Positions 1 to 6,842 of a DNA stretch of 10,592 nucleotides are shown here, in pieces; the stretch's first letter is position 1; each line of letters opens with the position of its first letter. The notes beneath the pieces were generated by a model. It saw nothing but the letters and a program-made list of their open reading frames with translations. It did not search any database and was not told the origin of the DNA. The stretch is from CAZVBR01 sp964625755 (GTDB lineage: Bacteria > Patescibacteriota > Minisyncoccia > Phycocordibacterales > XYD1-FULL-46-19). The translations under genes were made by a program, and so were the position numbers. The stretch spans positions 1-10,592 of the forward strand of contig CAZVBR010000019.1 in NCBI GenBank assembly GCA_964625755.1, written 5' to 3'.

Positions 1-43
1 TCGCGACACGCTCGCTCCTGCCGTTTCGGGCAAAAGTGAAAAT

Positions 44-133
<90 letters not shown>

Positions 134-184
134 GGATCCACTTATTTGGCCTACTTTGTGACCTCTAAGTGAGCCATGCCAAGG

Positions 185-213
185 ATTGTAACACAGTCGC
201 AAGTCAACCTCAA
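185..213 (-). promoter_or_regulatory. Probable sigma-70-type promoter of the tRNA-Ser gene
   Basis: On the minus strand TTGAGG (213 to 208) and TACAAT (190 to 185) are separated by exactly 17 bases. They match the -35 and -10 consensus at 4 and 5 of 6 positions. Transcription would start near 178, leaving a leader of about 45 bases before the mature tRNA 5' end at 133, to be removed by RNase P. The promoter lies just downstream of the comF stop codon, so the tRNA need not depend on comF transcription. This is inferred from sequence match and position only. Confidence 0.5.
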
Positions 214-225
214 CTTTGCTGTTTA

Positions 226-876
226 TCAGTGGCAGAAGGCCAGGCCAGCAATGTTTCTTCCGCCGGCCTTTTTGAGGGTCCGGGATATCTCCCGGAAAGT
301 AGAGCCGGTAGTGATGACATCGTCGATCACTATCAAGACCGCGTCCGGGTTCGGTTGGAATCGAGAGGTGGTTATGAAAGCGTTATTTAGGTTTCTCGAT
401 CTTTCGTATCTGTTTTTGGTCTCGGTCTGATCTTTGGTCGATCTTGTTTTTTTCACCCAATCGGTTTTTATCTCGATCGGTCTCTGCCGGTCGGTATTCA
501 TTCTCCTCAGAGCTTCGCTCAGGATGAGGGCCTGGTTGTAGCCTCGGCGCCGGATCTTGGCCGAGGTGGCCGGGGTCGGGATGAGGTAGATCGGCTGGCC
601 GGCGGGGGAAAGCTCCGACAGCCAAGGCAACATCAAGCGGGCGGCAACCTCGGCGACCGCTTGGGATCCGCGGTTTTTCAAAAGGTAGACAAGGCGTTTG
701 GTGGTCGGGTGGTTGTAACTTAAACACGCCAGAGTATTTTCCGGCAGATCGGCTCTTTCGGCTCGGGGTAGGCGGTCGGCACAGTCGGGGCATAGTACGG
801 TATGCCATTTTTGACACCCGGCACAGCGGTCCGGGAAGAGAAGGTCGAGTCCGAACTGGAAGATCTTGGTTATCAT
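226..876 (-). CDS. comF: ComF-family amidophosphoribosyltransferase-like protein
   Basis: This 216-residue protein has the usual length and architecture of ComF/GntX proteins. The N-terminal zinc site is C18-x2-C21 ... C29-x2-C32. A type I phosphoribosyltransferase fold follows, with the PRPP-binding signature at about residues 180-193 (hydrophobic strand, then DDVITTGST). A central IPTPAT...RRRGYNQA segment is the conserved ComF block. In naturally competent bacteria ComF acts in the cytoplasm in the last steps of DNA import; its exact reaction is not settled. The gene diverges from the T4P operon, which fits a pilus used for DNA uptake, although ComEC and DprA are not in this window. The start at 876 is chosen because the zinc finger follows at normal distance. 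No Shine-Dalgarno is visible, and the minus-strand -10 at 909-904 would give a leader of about 20 bases. Homologous phosphoribosyltransferases of other function are the main alternative. Confidence 0.9.
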   Translation of the reverse strand: MITKIFQFGLDLLFPDRCAGCQKWHTVLCPDCADRLPRAERADLPENTLACLSYNHPTTKRLVYLLKNRGSQAVAEVAARLMLPWLSELSPAGQPIYLIPTPATSAKIRRRGYNQALILSEALRRMNTDRQRPIEIKTDWVKKTRSTKDQTETKNRYERSRNLNNAFITTSRFQPNPDAVLIVIDDVITTGSTFREISRTLKKAGGRNIAGLAFCH

Positions 877-896
877 TAATGGTTTTTGGTTTTTTA

Positions 897-924
897 TGAT
901 ATAATTATAACTATAATATCAAAA
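897..924. promoter_or_regulatory. Divergent promoter region for comF (minus) and the pil operon (plus)
   Basis: The 56 bases between comF and pilM are almost entirely A/T. On the plus strand an extended -10, TGATATAAT (897-905), would start transcription near 912, about 21 bases before pilM. A second TATAAT (912-917) would give a leader of only about 9 bases. On the minus strand TATAAT reads from 909 to 904 toward comF. The two outward-facing hexamers form a perfect palindrome, ATTATA-AC-TATAAT (904-917). No good -35 box is present for any of them, so the extended -10 is the best-supported plus-strand element. Which one is used cannot be decided from sequence. Confidence 0.5.
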
Positions 925-932
925 TAAAAGTT

Positions 933-2042
933 ATGAGTAATTGGTTAAATAACTTCTCACTGTTTCGGAACTTTGTTCATCAATCGCAGGAAAGTGTTTT
1001 GGGGGTAGACATTGGCACCTCTTCGGTCAAAGTAGTCCAGGTAAAAAACGACAAAGGCCGGGCGGTGCTCGAGACCTACGGAGTTCTGTCGGTCGGGCCG
1101 TATGCTGAGCGATCGGTCGGCCAGTCGGCTGATCTGTCGCCTGAGAAAATAAAAACCCTGATCGGCGATCTGTTCTCTGAGGCCAACGTTACCAGCCAGG
1201 TGGCCTCGATGTCCATCGCGATGCGCCACAGTCTGTTGGTGACAATAGAGTTGCCACAGATCGCGACTAAAAATCTCGAGCAGGCGGTGTCGATCGAGGC
1301 CCGCAAATATATTCCGGTTCCGATCTCGGAGGTGGCTTTGGATTGGTGGGAGATACCGGAGATCGGAGGAGGGAAAGGCGACGGTGCCGGAGGAGGTCAT
1401 TCAAAGGTCAATATCATGTTGGCCGCCATTCATCAGAACGCTCTCGGGCAGTACGAAAAAATATTCAAGTTGACCGGTCTTAACTATCAGTTCTTTGAGA
1501 TCGAGACTTTTAGTATCTTGCGTTCGGTTTTGGAGCAAGGGTATGACTCGGTGGTACTGGTTGATCTGGGGGCGTCTACGACCAAGGTTTCGATCGTTGA
1601 TCAAGGGGTGATCCGGACTTCCCATACCATCAATAAAGGGTCGCAGGATATTTCGGTCGCTGTCTCAAAGGCTCGGGGAATATCGTTTGCCAAAGCCGAG
1701 GAGATCAAGCGAAAGGTCGGCCTGATCGATGAGGTCGAGGCTGAAGATTCCCAGAAAGTGATCAGTCCGATCGTGGAGTATATTTTTTCTGAAGTTTCCA
1801 AAATTGTGGTAGACTATCAGAAGAAGCACTCCCGGGCTATGGAGCAAGTTATTCTGACCGGAGGCGGATCTTTACTGAAAGGAATGTACGGGGTCGCGAA
1901 AGATAATCTGGAAGCCCCGGTGGTCTTGGGAGCTCCGTTTAACAGATTGGAAGCCCCGGCATTTTTAGATGATGTGTTTAAGCAGATCGGTCCGGAGTTT
2001 GCGGTGGCCATTGGTTTGGCTTTACGAGGTTTAGAGAATTAA
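933..2042 (+). CDS. pilM: Type IV pilus assembly protein PilM (actin-like ATPase)
   Basis: This 369-residue protein is of the usual PilM length with the FtsA/actin fold motifs in order. Phosphate-1 is VLGVDIGTSSVKVVQ (residues 22-36). Phosphate-2 is VLVDLGASTTK (208-218). The adenosine motif is LTGGGS (308-313). PilM is a cytoplasmic protein that binds nucleotide and, in well-studied systems, docks onto the N-terminal cytoplasmic tail of PilN, linking the inner-membrane scaffold to the motor ATPases. It opens a tightly packed plus-strand operon; the pilN-like gene starts 28 bases after its stop. The first 20 residues are slightly longer than the minimal family start, but no internal start has better context, so 933 is kept. 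There is no Shine-Dalgarno; the start is preceded by AAAGTT. Confidence 0.95.
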   Translation: MSNWLNNFSLFRNFVHQSQESVLGVDIGTSSVKVVQVKNDKGRAVLETYGVLSVGPYAERSVGQSADLSPEKIKTLIGDLFSEANVTSQVASMSIAMRHSLLVTIELPQIATKNLEQAVSIEARKYIPVPISEVALDWWEIPEIGGGKGDGAGGGHSKVNIMLAAIHQNALGQYEKIFKLTGLNYQFFEIETFSILRSVLEQGYDSVVLVDLGASTTKVSIVDQGVIRTSHTINKGSQDISVAVSKARGISFAKAEEIKRKVGLIDEVEAEDSQKVISPIVEYIFSEVSKIVVDYQKKHSRAMEQVILTGGGSLLKGMYGVAKDNLEAPVVLGAPFNRLEAPAFLDDVFKQIGPEFAVAIGLALRGLEN

Positions 2043-2070
2043 AAGTTTATTAAGTTAATTTAATATTATT

Positions 2071-2676
2071 ATGGCTAATAATGAACAGCGCGGTTCATTC
2101 ATTCCCAAGAGTTCCAATACGACCGTGCGATCGTGGGAAAAACCGGCGTCAAATATTTTGATCGTGGCCTCTTTGGTCGTGTTAGGGTTCTCATTGTTGT
2201 TTTGGGGGGTAGCTTTTGGGTACAATACTTATCTCCAAGATCAAATCAATCGTCAGTGTCCGGAAGATGATCCGGGTTCTTCCGGTTGCGGACTTTTAGC
2301 GGAGCTTGAAAGGTATCAAGCCGAACTGTCGCCTGAGGAGTTGTCCGAGATCCGGGATCTGGATGTCAAACTGGGAACGGTCAGTACTCTGGTTGATCGG
2401 AGCCGGAGAGCGTGGCCGGTGTTTGAGATGTTAAACGAGATCACTCTGGACAATATCCAGTTCGATGATTTTTCACTTGAGGATCGAACGGTGGTTTTAG
2501 ACGGAGTTGGCCGGGACTATATCGATGTTGCGATTCAGGCCAGAGCCTGGAGTGAGGATGAGCGGATAAGGCGGGCGGTGATCGAGAGTGCCAATCGCGG
2601 GTCCGGGGATGACCGGGTCAATTTTCGGGCTCAATTAGAAGTAGCTCCGGAATTATTATCATACGATAACAGCTAA
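2071..2676 (+). CDS. pilN: PilN-like type IV pilus inner-membrane scaffold protein
   Basis: The 201-residue product has a short cytoplasmic tail, one transmembrane helix at about residues 28-50, and an extracytoplasmic region with a helical linker and an alpha/beta C-terminal part. This is the PilN topology, and the gene sits exactly where pilN belongs, between pilM and pilO. The tail carries SFIPK (residues 9-13), a plausible counterpart of the INLLP PilM-docking motif of proteobacterial PilN, although that equivalence is inferred. An unusual feature is a cysteine pair, C63 and C73, just outside the membrane, flanking a PEDDPGSSG loop and able to form a disulfide. Sequence similarity to classical PilN is weak by eye, so the assignment rests mainly on topology and gene order. 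The pilO-like gene begins 9 bases downstream. Confidence 0.75.
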   Translation: MANNEQRGSFIPKSSNTTVRSWEKPASNILIVASLVVLGFSLLFWGVAFGYNTYLQDQINRQCPEDDPGSSGCGLLAELERYQAELSPEELSEIRDLDVKLGTVSTLVDRSRRAWPVFEMLNEITLDNIQFDDFSLEDRTVVLDGVGRDYIDVAIQARAWSEDERIRRAVIESANRGSGDDRVNFRAQLEVAPELLSYDNS

Positions 2677-2685
2677 TTTTCAATT

Positions 2686-3282
2686 ATGACTAGATTAATT
2701 TTTTCGATCATCTTACTGCTGGGCGCCGGGGCGGTCTTTATGTTTTTGGTTGATCCTTTGGTCCGGGATCCGTTGGTGGTTGATCAGGATGATCGGGTGG
2801 AGTCCGGAGGGATCTTTTCTCTTCTCGATCAGCGTGCCGGCCTTAACGAGGCCCTCGACAACGCCGACGCCCTAAATGAAAGGATCAACGAGTTGCAGTC
2901 TCAGGTGGCCTCGATCTCGGCGGCGGACCGGGATCGCCTGGAGACTTTTATTCCGGCCGAGGATGACCCGATGTCGGTCTTGGTCGATCTGGACAAGATC
3001 GCATCTGATACCGGCTTGAAGCTCCACGGCACCAGTTATTCCGTCTCGGATGACGAGGTAGCCGGTCTGCCGGCCGGGATCTCTGAGACCCGGGTTTCCG
3101 GTTCGGTGACGGCTGATTATGTCGAACTGGAAGAGTTTTTGAATCGTTTGGCTGCCATGCGTCGGCCGCTTGATGTTACCGAGTTGAGTTTTTCGGTTGG
3201 CACGGATAGTGACACCGGCCTGCCGGAAACGGAGTACGATGTCGATTTTACGGTACGCACTTATCAATTTAGGTCAAACTAA
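2686..3282 (+). CDS. pilO: PilO-like type IV pilus inner-membrane scaffold protein
   Basis: This 198-residue protein has an N-terminal membrane helix (about residues 4-22), a predicted coiled coil (about 44-77, rich in Leu/Ala heptads with NERINELQSQV), the phrase RLETFIP (84-90) that resembles the end of the PilO coiled coil, and a C-terminal ferredoxin-like region. It has the bitopic plan of PilO, which pairs with PilN to make the periplasmic-side ring or scaffold around the pilus platform. Short spacing on both sides (9 and 6 bases) indicates co-translation with the pilN-like gene and the next small gene. In a cell without an outer membrane the scaffold would lack the usual link to a secretin, so its partner may differ. 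Assignment is by topology, motif and order rather than close similarity. Confidence 0.8.
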   Translation: MTRLIFSIILLLGAGAVFMFLVDPLVRDPLVVDQDDRVESGGIFSLLDQRAGLNEALDNADALNERINELQSQVASISAADRDRLETFIPAEDDPMSVLVDLDKIASDTGLKLHGTSYSVSDDEVAGLPAGISETRVSGSVTADYVELEEFLNRLAAMRRPLDVTELSFSVGTDSDTGLPETEYDVDFTVRTYQFRSN

Positions 3283-3288
3283 TCTATT

Positions 3289-3660
3289 ATGAATAATAAT
3301 TTCGTGAACGTTTTGGTCCTCATACTTTTTCTCTTGGCCATCGCTTTTGCTTATCTGTACTTCGGGCGTGATGTTGATCCGGCCTCTGAAGTGGTAACCG
3401 TGACCGCCACCACCGAAGACGAGGATCGGGTGGAATTCATTGATCTGTTAAATGAGCTTCAAGGTATTCACCTGCGAGTCGGGGTGTTGTCGGAGTTGAG
3501 AGGGGTTGATTCGGTGGAGTTGCCGAGTTTTGAGCAAGTGAGTTCCGGTCGGTCCAATCCGTTTTATCTGATGCGGGCTTCCAGTGACCGGGATGATGAT
3601 CCGGAAGAAGATCTGCCGGAAGGCCTGGATGCTTCGGATCTTATGGACCTCGATTTCTAG
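3289..3660 (+). CDS. Small single-pass membrane protein in the pilP position, function unknown
   Basis: The 123-residue protein has an uncleaved-looking N-terminal membrane helix (residues 5-25), a Thr/Glu/Asp-rich stretch, a short amphipathic segment (VEFIDLLNELQGIHL, 48-62), the motif GRSNPF (87-92), and a very acidic tail ending in DLMDLDF. I do not recognise a named family. It lies between pilO and pilB, where proteobacteria carry pilP, and the SNPF element recalls the short N-terminal motif around RDPF by which PilP contacts PilN/PilO. There is no lipobox cysteine (no Cys at all), so it is not a PilP-type lipoprotein. A role as a third scaffold component is an inference from position and motif. 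It starts 6 bases after the pilO-like stop and ends 37 bases before pilB. Confidence 0.75.
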   Translation: MNNNFVNVLVLILFLLAIAFAYLYFGRDVDPASEVVTVTATTEDEDRVEFIDLLNELQGIHLRVGVLSELRGVDSVELPSFEQVSSGRSNPFYLMRASSDRDDDPEEDLPEGLDASDLMDLDF

Positions 3661-3697
3661 TCGGTCTTTATGTTAAGGAGTAATAATTTTTATTGTT

Positions 3698-5281
3698 ATG
3701 GCGGATGAACAATTGCCGGAAAAAAAGTTGGCGGGTGAGGATATTCCGGCTGAGGTGTTACGCCATGTCCCTTTTGACTCGGCCGAGTACTACCGATTCA
3801 TCCCGGTCGGAGTAGTCGATGGAGTGCTTGAGGTGGCAATGGTGAATCCGGATGATATCGAGGCCCGGGATGCTTTGCAGTTTATCGCATCCAAAGAGGG
3901 GATGCCTTTCAAGATCTTTGTCACTTCGGAGGAGGATTTCGAGGAGGCCTTGAAAAAGTATGAGAACTTACCGTCGGAGATCGGTCGGGCCTTGAGCGAT
4001 TTTGATATTAAAAAGAAATCAGAAGGAGGGGGGCCTGATGATGAGGAGGTTGAAGGGGTTGAGATCGTCAAAGACGAAGGCGAGAAAAGTCCGAACATTG
4101 TCGAGGAAGCGCCGGTCACCAAGATCGTGGGCGTGATCTTGCAGCACGCCGTCGGCGGGAATGCCTCCGATATTCACATTGAGCCGTTGACGGACAAGAT
4201 CCGGGTTCGGTTTCGGGTGGACGGAACTTTACATACCAGTTTGATCCTGCCTCAGAAGGTAACCGATGCGGTGGTGGCCAGGATCAAGATCTTGACCAAT
4301 ATGAAACTTGACGAGAAGCGAAAACCCCAGGACGGGCGGTTTTCGGCCAAGATCGAAGGACGGAAAGTCGATTTCCGGGTCTCTACTTTTCCGACCGATT
4401 ACGGGGAAAAGATCGTTCTGCGGATCTTAGATCCGGAAAAGAAGATCGTCGACTTGCATTCCTTGGGATTTCGGGAAAATCATGCCGAGAAAATCAAGGA
4501 AGGAGTGGTCAAGCCTTACGGGTTGATCCTTTTGACCGGGCCGACCGGTTCAGGAAAGACCACCAGTCTGTACTCGATGTTAAACGAGATCGACAAAGAA
4601 CGTTTGAATACAGTCAGCTTGGAGGACCCGATCGAGTATGATATTGCCGGAGTCAGTCAATCCCAGGTCCGGCCGGAGATCGATTACACTTTTGCCAGCG
4701 GGTTACGGAGTATTTTGCGTCAAGACCCGGATGTTATTATGTTGGGGGAGATCCGAGACGGTGAGACGGCCAGGCTCGCGATCCAGGCTTCTCTGACCGG
4801 GCATTTAGTGTTTTCGACTTTGCATACCAATAATGCCATCGGGGTGATCCCGCGTTTGATCGATATGGGGATCGATCCGTATCTGATCCCGCCAACTTTG
4901 AGCATGGTCATTGCCCAGAGGCTGACTCCTCAGATCATACCTGAGGCCCGGGAAGAGCTACCGATGGAGGAAAGTGTTCGGCTGATGATCGAGGAGCAGT
5001 TCAAAGACTTACCGGAAGAGCATCGGCAGGCGATCGAGATCCCGGATGTGATCAATCGGGCCAAATCAATTCCGTCGTCTTCCAGTGGGACCAAGGGTCG
5101 GATCGGAGTGTTTGAGATCTTTACCATGGATCAGGAGCTTGAGTCTTTGGTTTTAGATAATCCGAACGAAGTTCAGATCTATGAATTTTTGCGCCAACGA
5201 GGATTCCTTACCCTAAAGGAGGATGCTATGTTAAAATCGTTTCAGGGCCTGATCTCTTTTGAAGAGGTGAATAAGTTGTAA
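3698..5281 (+). CDS. pilB: Type IV pilus extension ATPase PilB (GspE family)
   Basis: This 527-residue hexameric motor ATPase is expected to drive pilin assembly from the cytoplasm. The N-terminal GspE-II/MshEN-like domain (about residues 10-90) is followed by an acidic linker (about 108-132). The ATPase core then carries Walker A GPTGSGKTT (281-289), the Asp box EDPIEY (309-314), Walker B with E351 in DVIMLGEIRD (345-354), and the His box with H369 and H376 in TGHLVFSTLHTN. The region that normally binds zinc through four cysteines has none: AQRLTPQIIP (406-415) and PSSSSGTKGRIG (459-470) occupy those places. The protein is slightly shorter than many PilBs because the N-terminal domain is minimal. 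An AAGGAG lies 17 bases upstream of the start, too far for normal initiation. The following receiver gene starts 20 bases after the stop. Confidence 0.95.
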   Translation: MADEQLPEKKLAGEDIPAEVLRHVPFDSAEYYRFIPVGVVDGVLEVAMVNPDDIEARDALQFIASKEGMPFKIFVTSEEDFEEALKKYENLPSEIGRALSDFDIKKKSEGGGPDDEEVEGVEIVKDEGEKSPNIVEEAPVTKIVGVILQHAVGGNASDIHIEPLTDKIRVRFRVDGTLHTSLILPQKVTDAVVARIKILTNMKLDEKRKPQDGRFSAKIEGRKVDFRVSTFPTDYGEKIVLRILDPEKKIVDLHSLGFRENHAEKIKEGVVKPYGLILLTGPTGSGKTTSLYSMLNEIDKERLNTVSLEDPIEYDIAGVSQSQVRPEIDYTFASGLRSILRQDPDVIMLGEIRDGETARLAIQASLTGHLVFSTLHTNNAIGVIPRLIDMGIDPYLIPPTLSMVIAQRLTPQIIPEAREELPMEESVRLMIEEQFKDLPEEHRQAIEIPDVINRAKSIPSSSSGTKGRIGVFEIFTMDQELESLVLDNPNEVQIYEFLRQRGFLTLKEDAMLKSFQGLISFEEVNKL

Positions 5282-5301
5282 AAATATAATATAATAAAAA
5301 T

Positions 5302-5718
5302 ATGTCAGATGAAGTTGAGACTCGTCACGATGAATCACCCAAGATCTTGATCGTTGATGATGATAAATTTTTAATAGATATTTATTCGACCAAGTTCTCC
5401 GAGCAAGGGTTTGAAGTAATGTCGGCTTTTTCCGGCGAGGAGGCCTTGCAGAAGATCGAGCAGGGGTTCAAGCCGGAGTTGTGCTTGGTTGATGTTATAA
5501 TGCCGGCAATGGACGGCTTTGAGGTGGTCCGGAGAATGAGAGAGAATAATTCTTTAGCCCAGACCTCTCTTATTATCTTATCGAATCTCGGTCAAAAAGA
5601 GGACATCGAAAAGGGCCTGAAAAGCGGGGCCGACGGGTACTTGGTAAAAGCCAATGCCACTCCGTCTGAGGTGGTGGAGAAAGTGCGCAGTATTATCACT
5701 AATAATCAAAACACGTAA
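5302..5718 (+). CDS. Stand-alone response-regulator receiver (CheY/PilG-like)
   Basis: The 138-residue product is a single receiver domain with no output domain. All active-site residues are visible: acidic pocket D19-D20-D21, phospho-acceptor D64 in LVDVIMPAMDG, switch S94 in IILSNLG, and K116 in GYLVKAN. Such proteins signal by binding a partner when phosphorylated, as CheY does to flagellar motors and PilG/PilH to T4P. The gene lies between pilB and pilT, 20 bases after the former and 2 bases before the latter, so it is almost certainly co-expressed with the motors and may switch extension against retraction. No histidine kinase is in the window. A ten-residue polar N-terminal extension precedes the domain. 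The TATAAT repeats at 5285-5295 could be an internal promoter but may just be AT-rich spacer. Confidence 0.93.
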   Translation: MSDEVETRHDESPKILIVDDDKFLIDIYSTKFSEQGFEVMSAFSGEEALQKIEQGFKPELCLVDVIMPAMDGFEVVRRMRENNSLAQTSLIILSNLGQKEDIEKGLKSGADGYLVKANATPSEVVEKVRSIITNNQNT

Positions 5719-5720
5719 TT

Positions 5721-6785
5721 ATGGCCGATCATTTAAGAGAGATCCAGGATCTGGTATCGATAGTAACCAAAGAAGGGGCTTCCGATCTGTTGATCACCGC
5801 CGGTACTTACCCGACAATTCGCTCCTCCGGCGAGCTTATCCCGCTTGTTAAACGAAACGAACTGTCAGCTGACGATACCATGGGAATTGCCACCGAGATC
5901 TTAAATGAAGCCAACCAAAAGATCCTTCTGGAACAGAGAGAAGTTGACTTTTCTTGGAGTCCTGACGGGGAGGTTCGGTTCCGGGGTAACGCTTTTTTTC
6001 AGCGGGGAGCGGTGGCGATCGCCTTGCGTCTGATACCGACTGATATAAAAAGCATGGAAGAGCTCAGTTTACCGGAAAGGCTGAAGGATTTTGCCCGGGC
6101 CAAGCAGGGGTTTTTCCTGGTGGTTGGTCCGGTCGGGCATGGTAAGTCGACCACCCTGGCGGCTATGATCGAGCTGATCAACGCCGAGCGGACCGAGCAC
6201 ATCGTGACCATCGAGGACCCGATCGAGTATCTTTTTGTAAATGACCGTTCGATCATCGATCAACGGGAGGTTCGGTTCGATACTCGGAGTTTTGCCACAG
6301 CTATTAAATCTATGTTCCGTCAGGACGTGAATGTTGCCATGGTTGGGGAGATGAGAAGTTCCGAGACGATCAGCACCGCGGTTACGGCGGCCGAGACCGG
6401 GCACTTGGTGTTTTCGACCCTCCACACCAACAGTGCCTCCCAGACCGTGGACCGGATCATTGACTCCTTCCCGCCCGATCAGCAGCGTCAGATCCGGGTC
6501 CAGTTGGCCAGCAGCTTGTTGGGGGTCTTTTCTCAGCGATTGGTGCCGCGAGTTTCGGGCGGATTGATCCCGGCTTATGAACTTCTGGCCAACAACAACG
6601 CGGTGGCGAACTTGATCCGGGAAGGCCGAACTCCGGAGATCGATGTTGTTCTCGAGACCGGTTCGGAGTCCGGTATGATCGATCTGAATCATTCTTTGGC
6701 CGAGCTGGTTCGCCAAGGGGAGATCACATCGGAAAATGCCCGACGGTACAGCTTGAAACCGGATAGTTTGGATCGGTTATTGTAG
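5721..6785 (+). CDS. pilT: Type IV pilus retraction ATPase PilT
   Basis: This 354-residue protein has PilT length and motifs. The N-terminal PAS-like domain contains ASDLLITAGTYP. Walker A is GPVGHGKSTT (residues 136-145), where the usual TGSGK is replaced by VGHGK. The Asp box is EDPIEYLF. Walker B is VAMVGEMR with E210. The His box is TGHLVFSTLHTN. AVANLIREG (294-302) matches the AIRNLIRE signature that PilT needs for retraction, which separates it from PilB and GspE. It powers pilus disassembly and thus twitching, DNA uptake or pulling toward a host cell. The gene starts 2 bases after the receiver stop, so translation is probably coupled. PilU-type paralogues are the main alternative, but the conserved NLIRE element favours PilT. 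Confidence 0.95.
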   Translation: MADHLREIQDLVSIVTKEGASDLLITAGTYPTIRSSGELIPLVKRNELSADDTMGIATEILNEANQKILLEQREVDFSWSPDGEVRFRGNAFFQRGAVAIALRLIPTDIKSMEELSLPERLKDFARAKQGFFLVVGPVGHGKSTTLAAMIELINAERTEHIVTIEDPIEYLFVNDRSIIDQREVRFDTRSFATAIKSMFRQDVNVAMVGEMRSSETISTAVTAAETGHLVFSTLHTNSASQTVDRIIDSFPPDQQRQIRVQLASSLLGVFSQRLVPRVSGGLIPAYELLANNNAVANLIREGRTPEIDVVLETGSESGMIDLNHSLAELVRQGEITSENARRYSLKPDSLDRLL

Positions 6786-6790
6786 TTTCA

Positions 6791-6820
6791 TTAACATATT
6801 AGGTCACGATCGTTTATTAT
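6791..6820 (+). promoter_or_regulatory. Possible internal promoter before pilC
   Basis: In the 57-base gap between pilT and pilC, TTAACA (6791-6796) and TATTAT (6815-6820) each match the sigma-70 consensus at 5 of 6 positions, with an 18-base spacer. Transcription would begin near 6827, about 16 bases before pilC. This is the longest gap inside the operon, so an internal promoter is plausible. The AT-rich setting makes chance matches common. Confidence 0.35.
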
Positions 6821-6842
6821 AAATTAAATCACTATCAGTCAT

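Noticed and set aside
19..34. TGCC/GGCA inverted repeat downstream of the tRNA as a terminator
   Set aside because: The stem is only four pairs and no T run follows on the minus strand.
169..430. Two short plus-strand frames (169-390 and 176-430)
   Set aside because: They lie antisense to the 3' part of comF, which has clear family motifs, and their products show no recognisable features.
383..817. 144-codon minus-strand frame overlapping comF
   Set aside because: It is a shifted-frame shadow of comF with Pro/Arg-rich low-complexity translation; the ComF motifs are all in the other frame.
5654..5851. 65-codon plus-strand frame bridging the receiver and pilT genes
   Set aside because: It overlaps two well-supported genes in a different frame and has no identifiable content.
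6069..6716. 215-codon minus-strand frame opposite pilT
   Set aside because: It is antisense to the PilT Walker and NLIRE regions; length results from the codon bias of pilT, and no motif or start context supports it.
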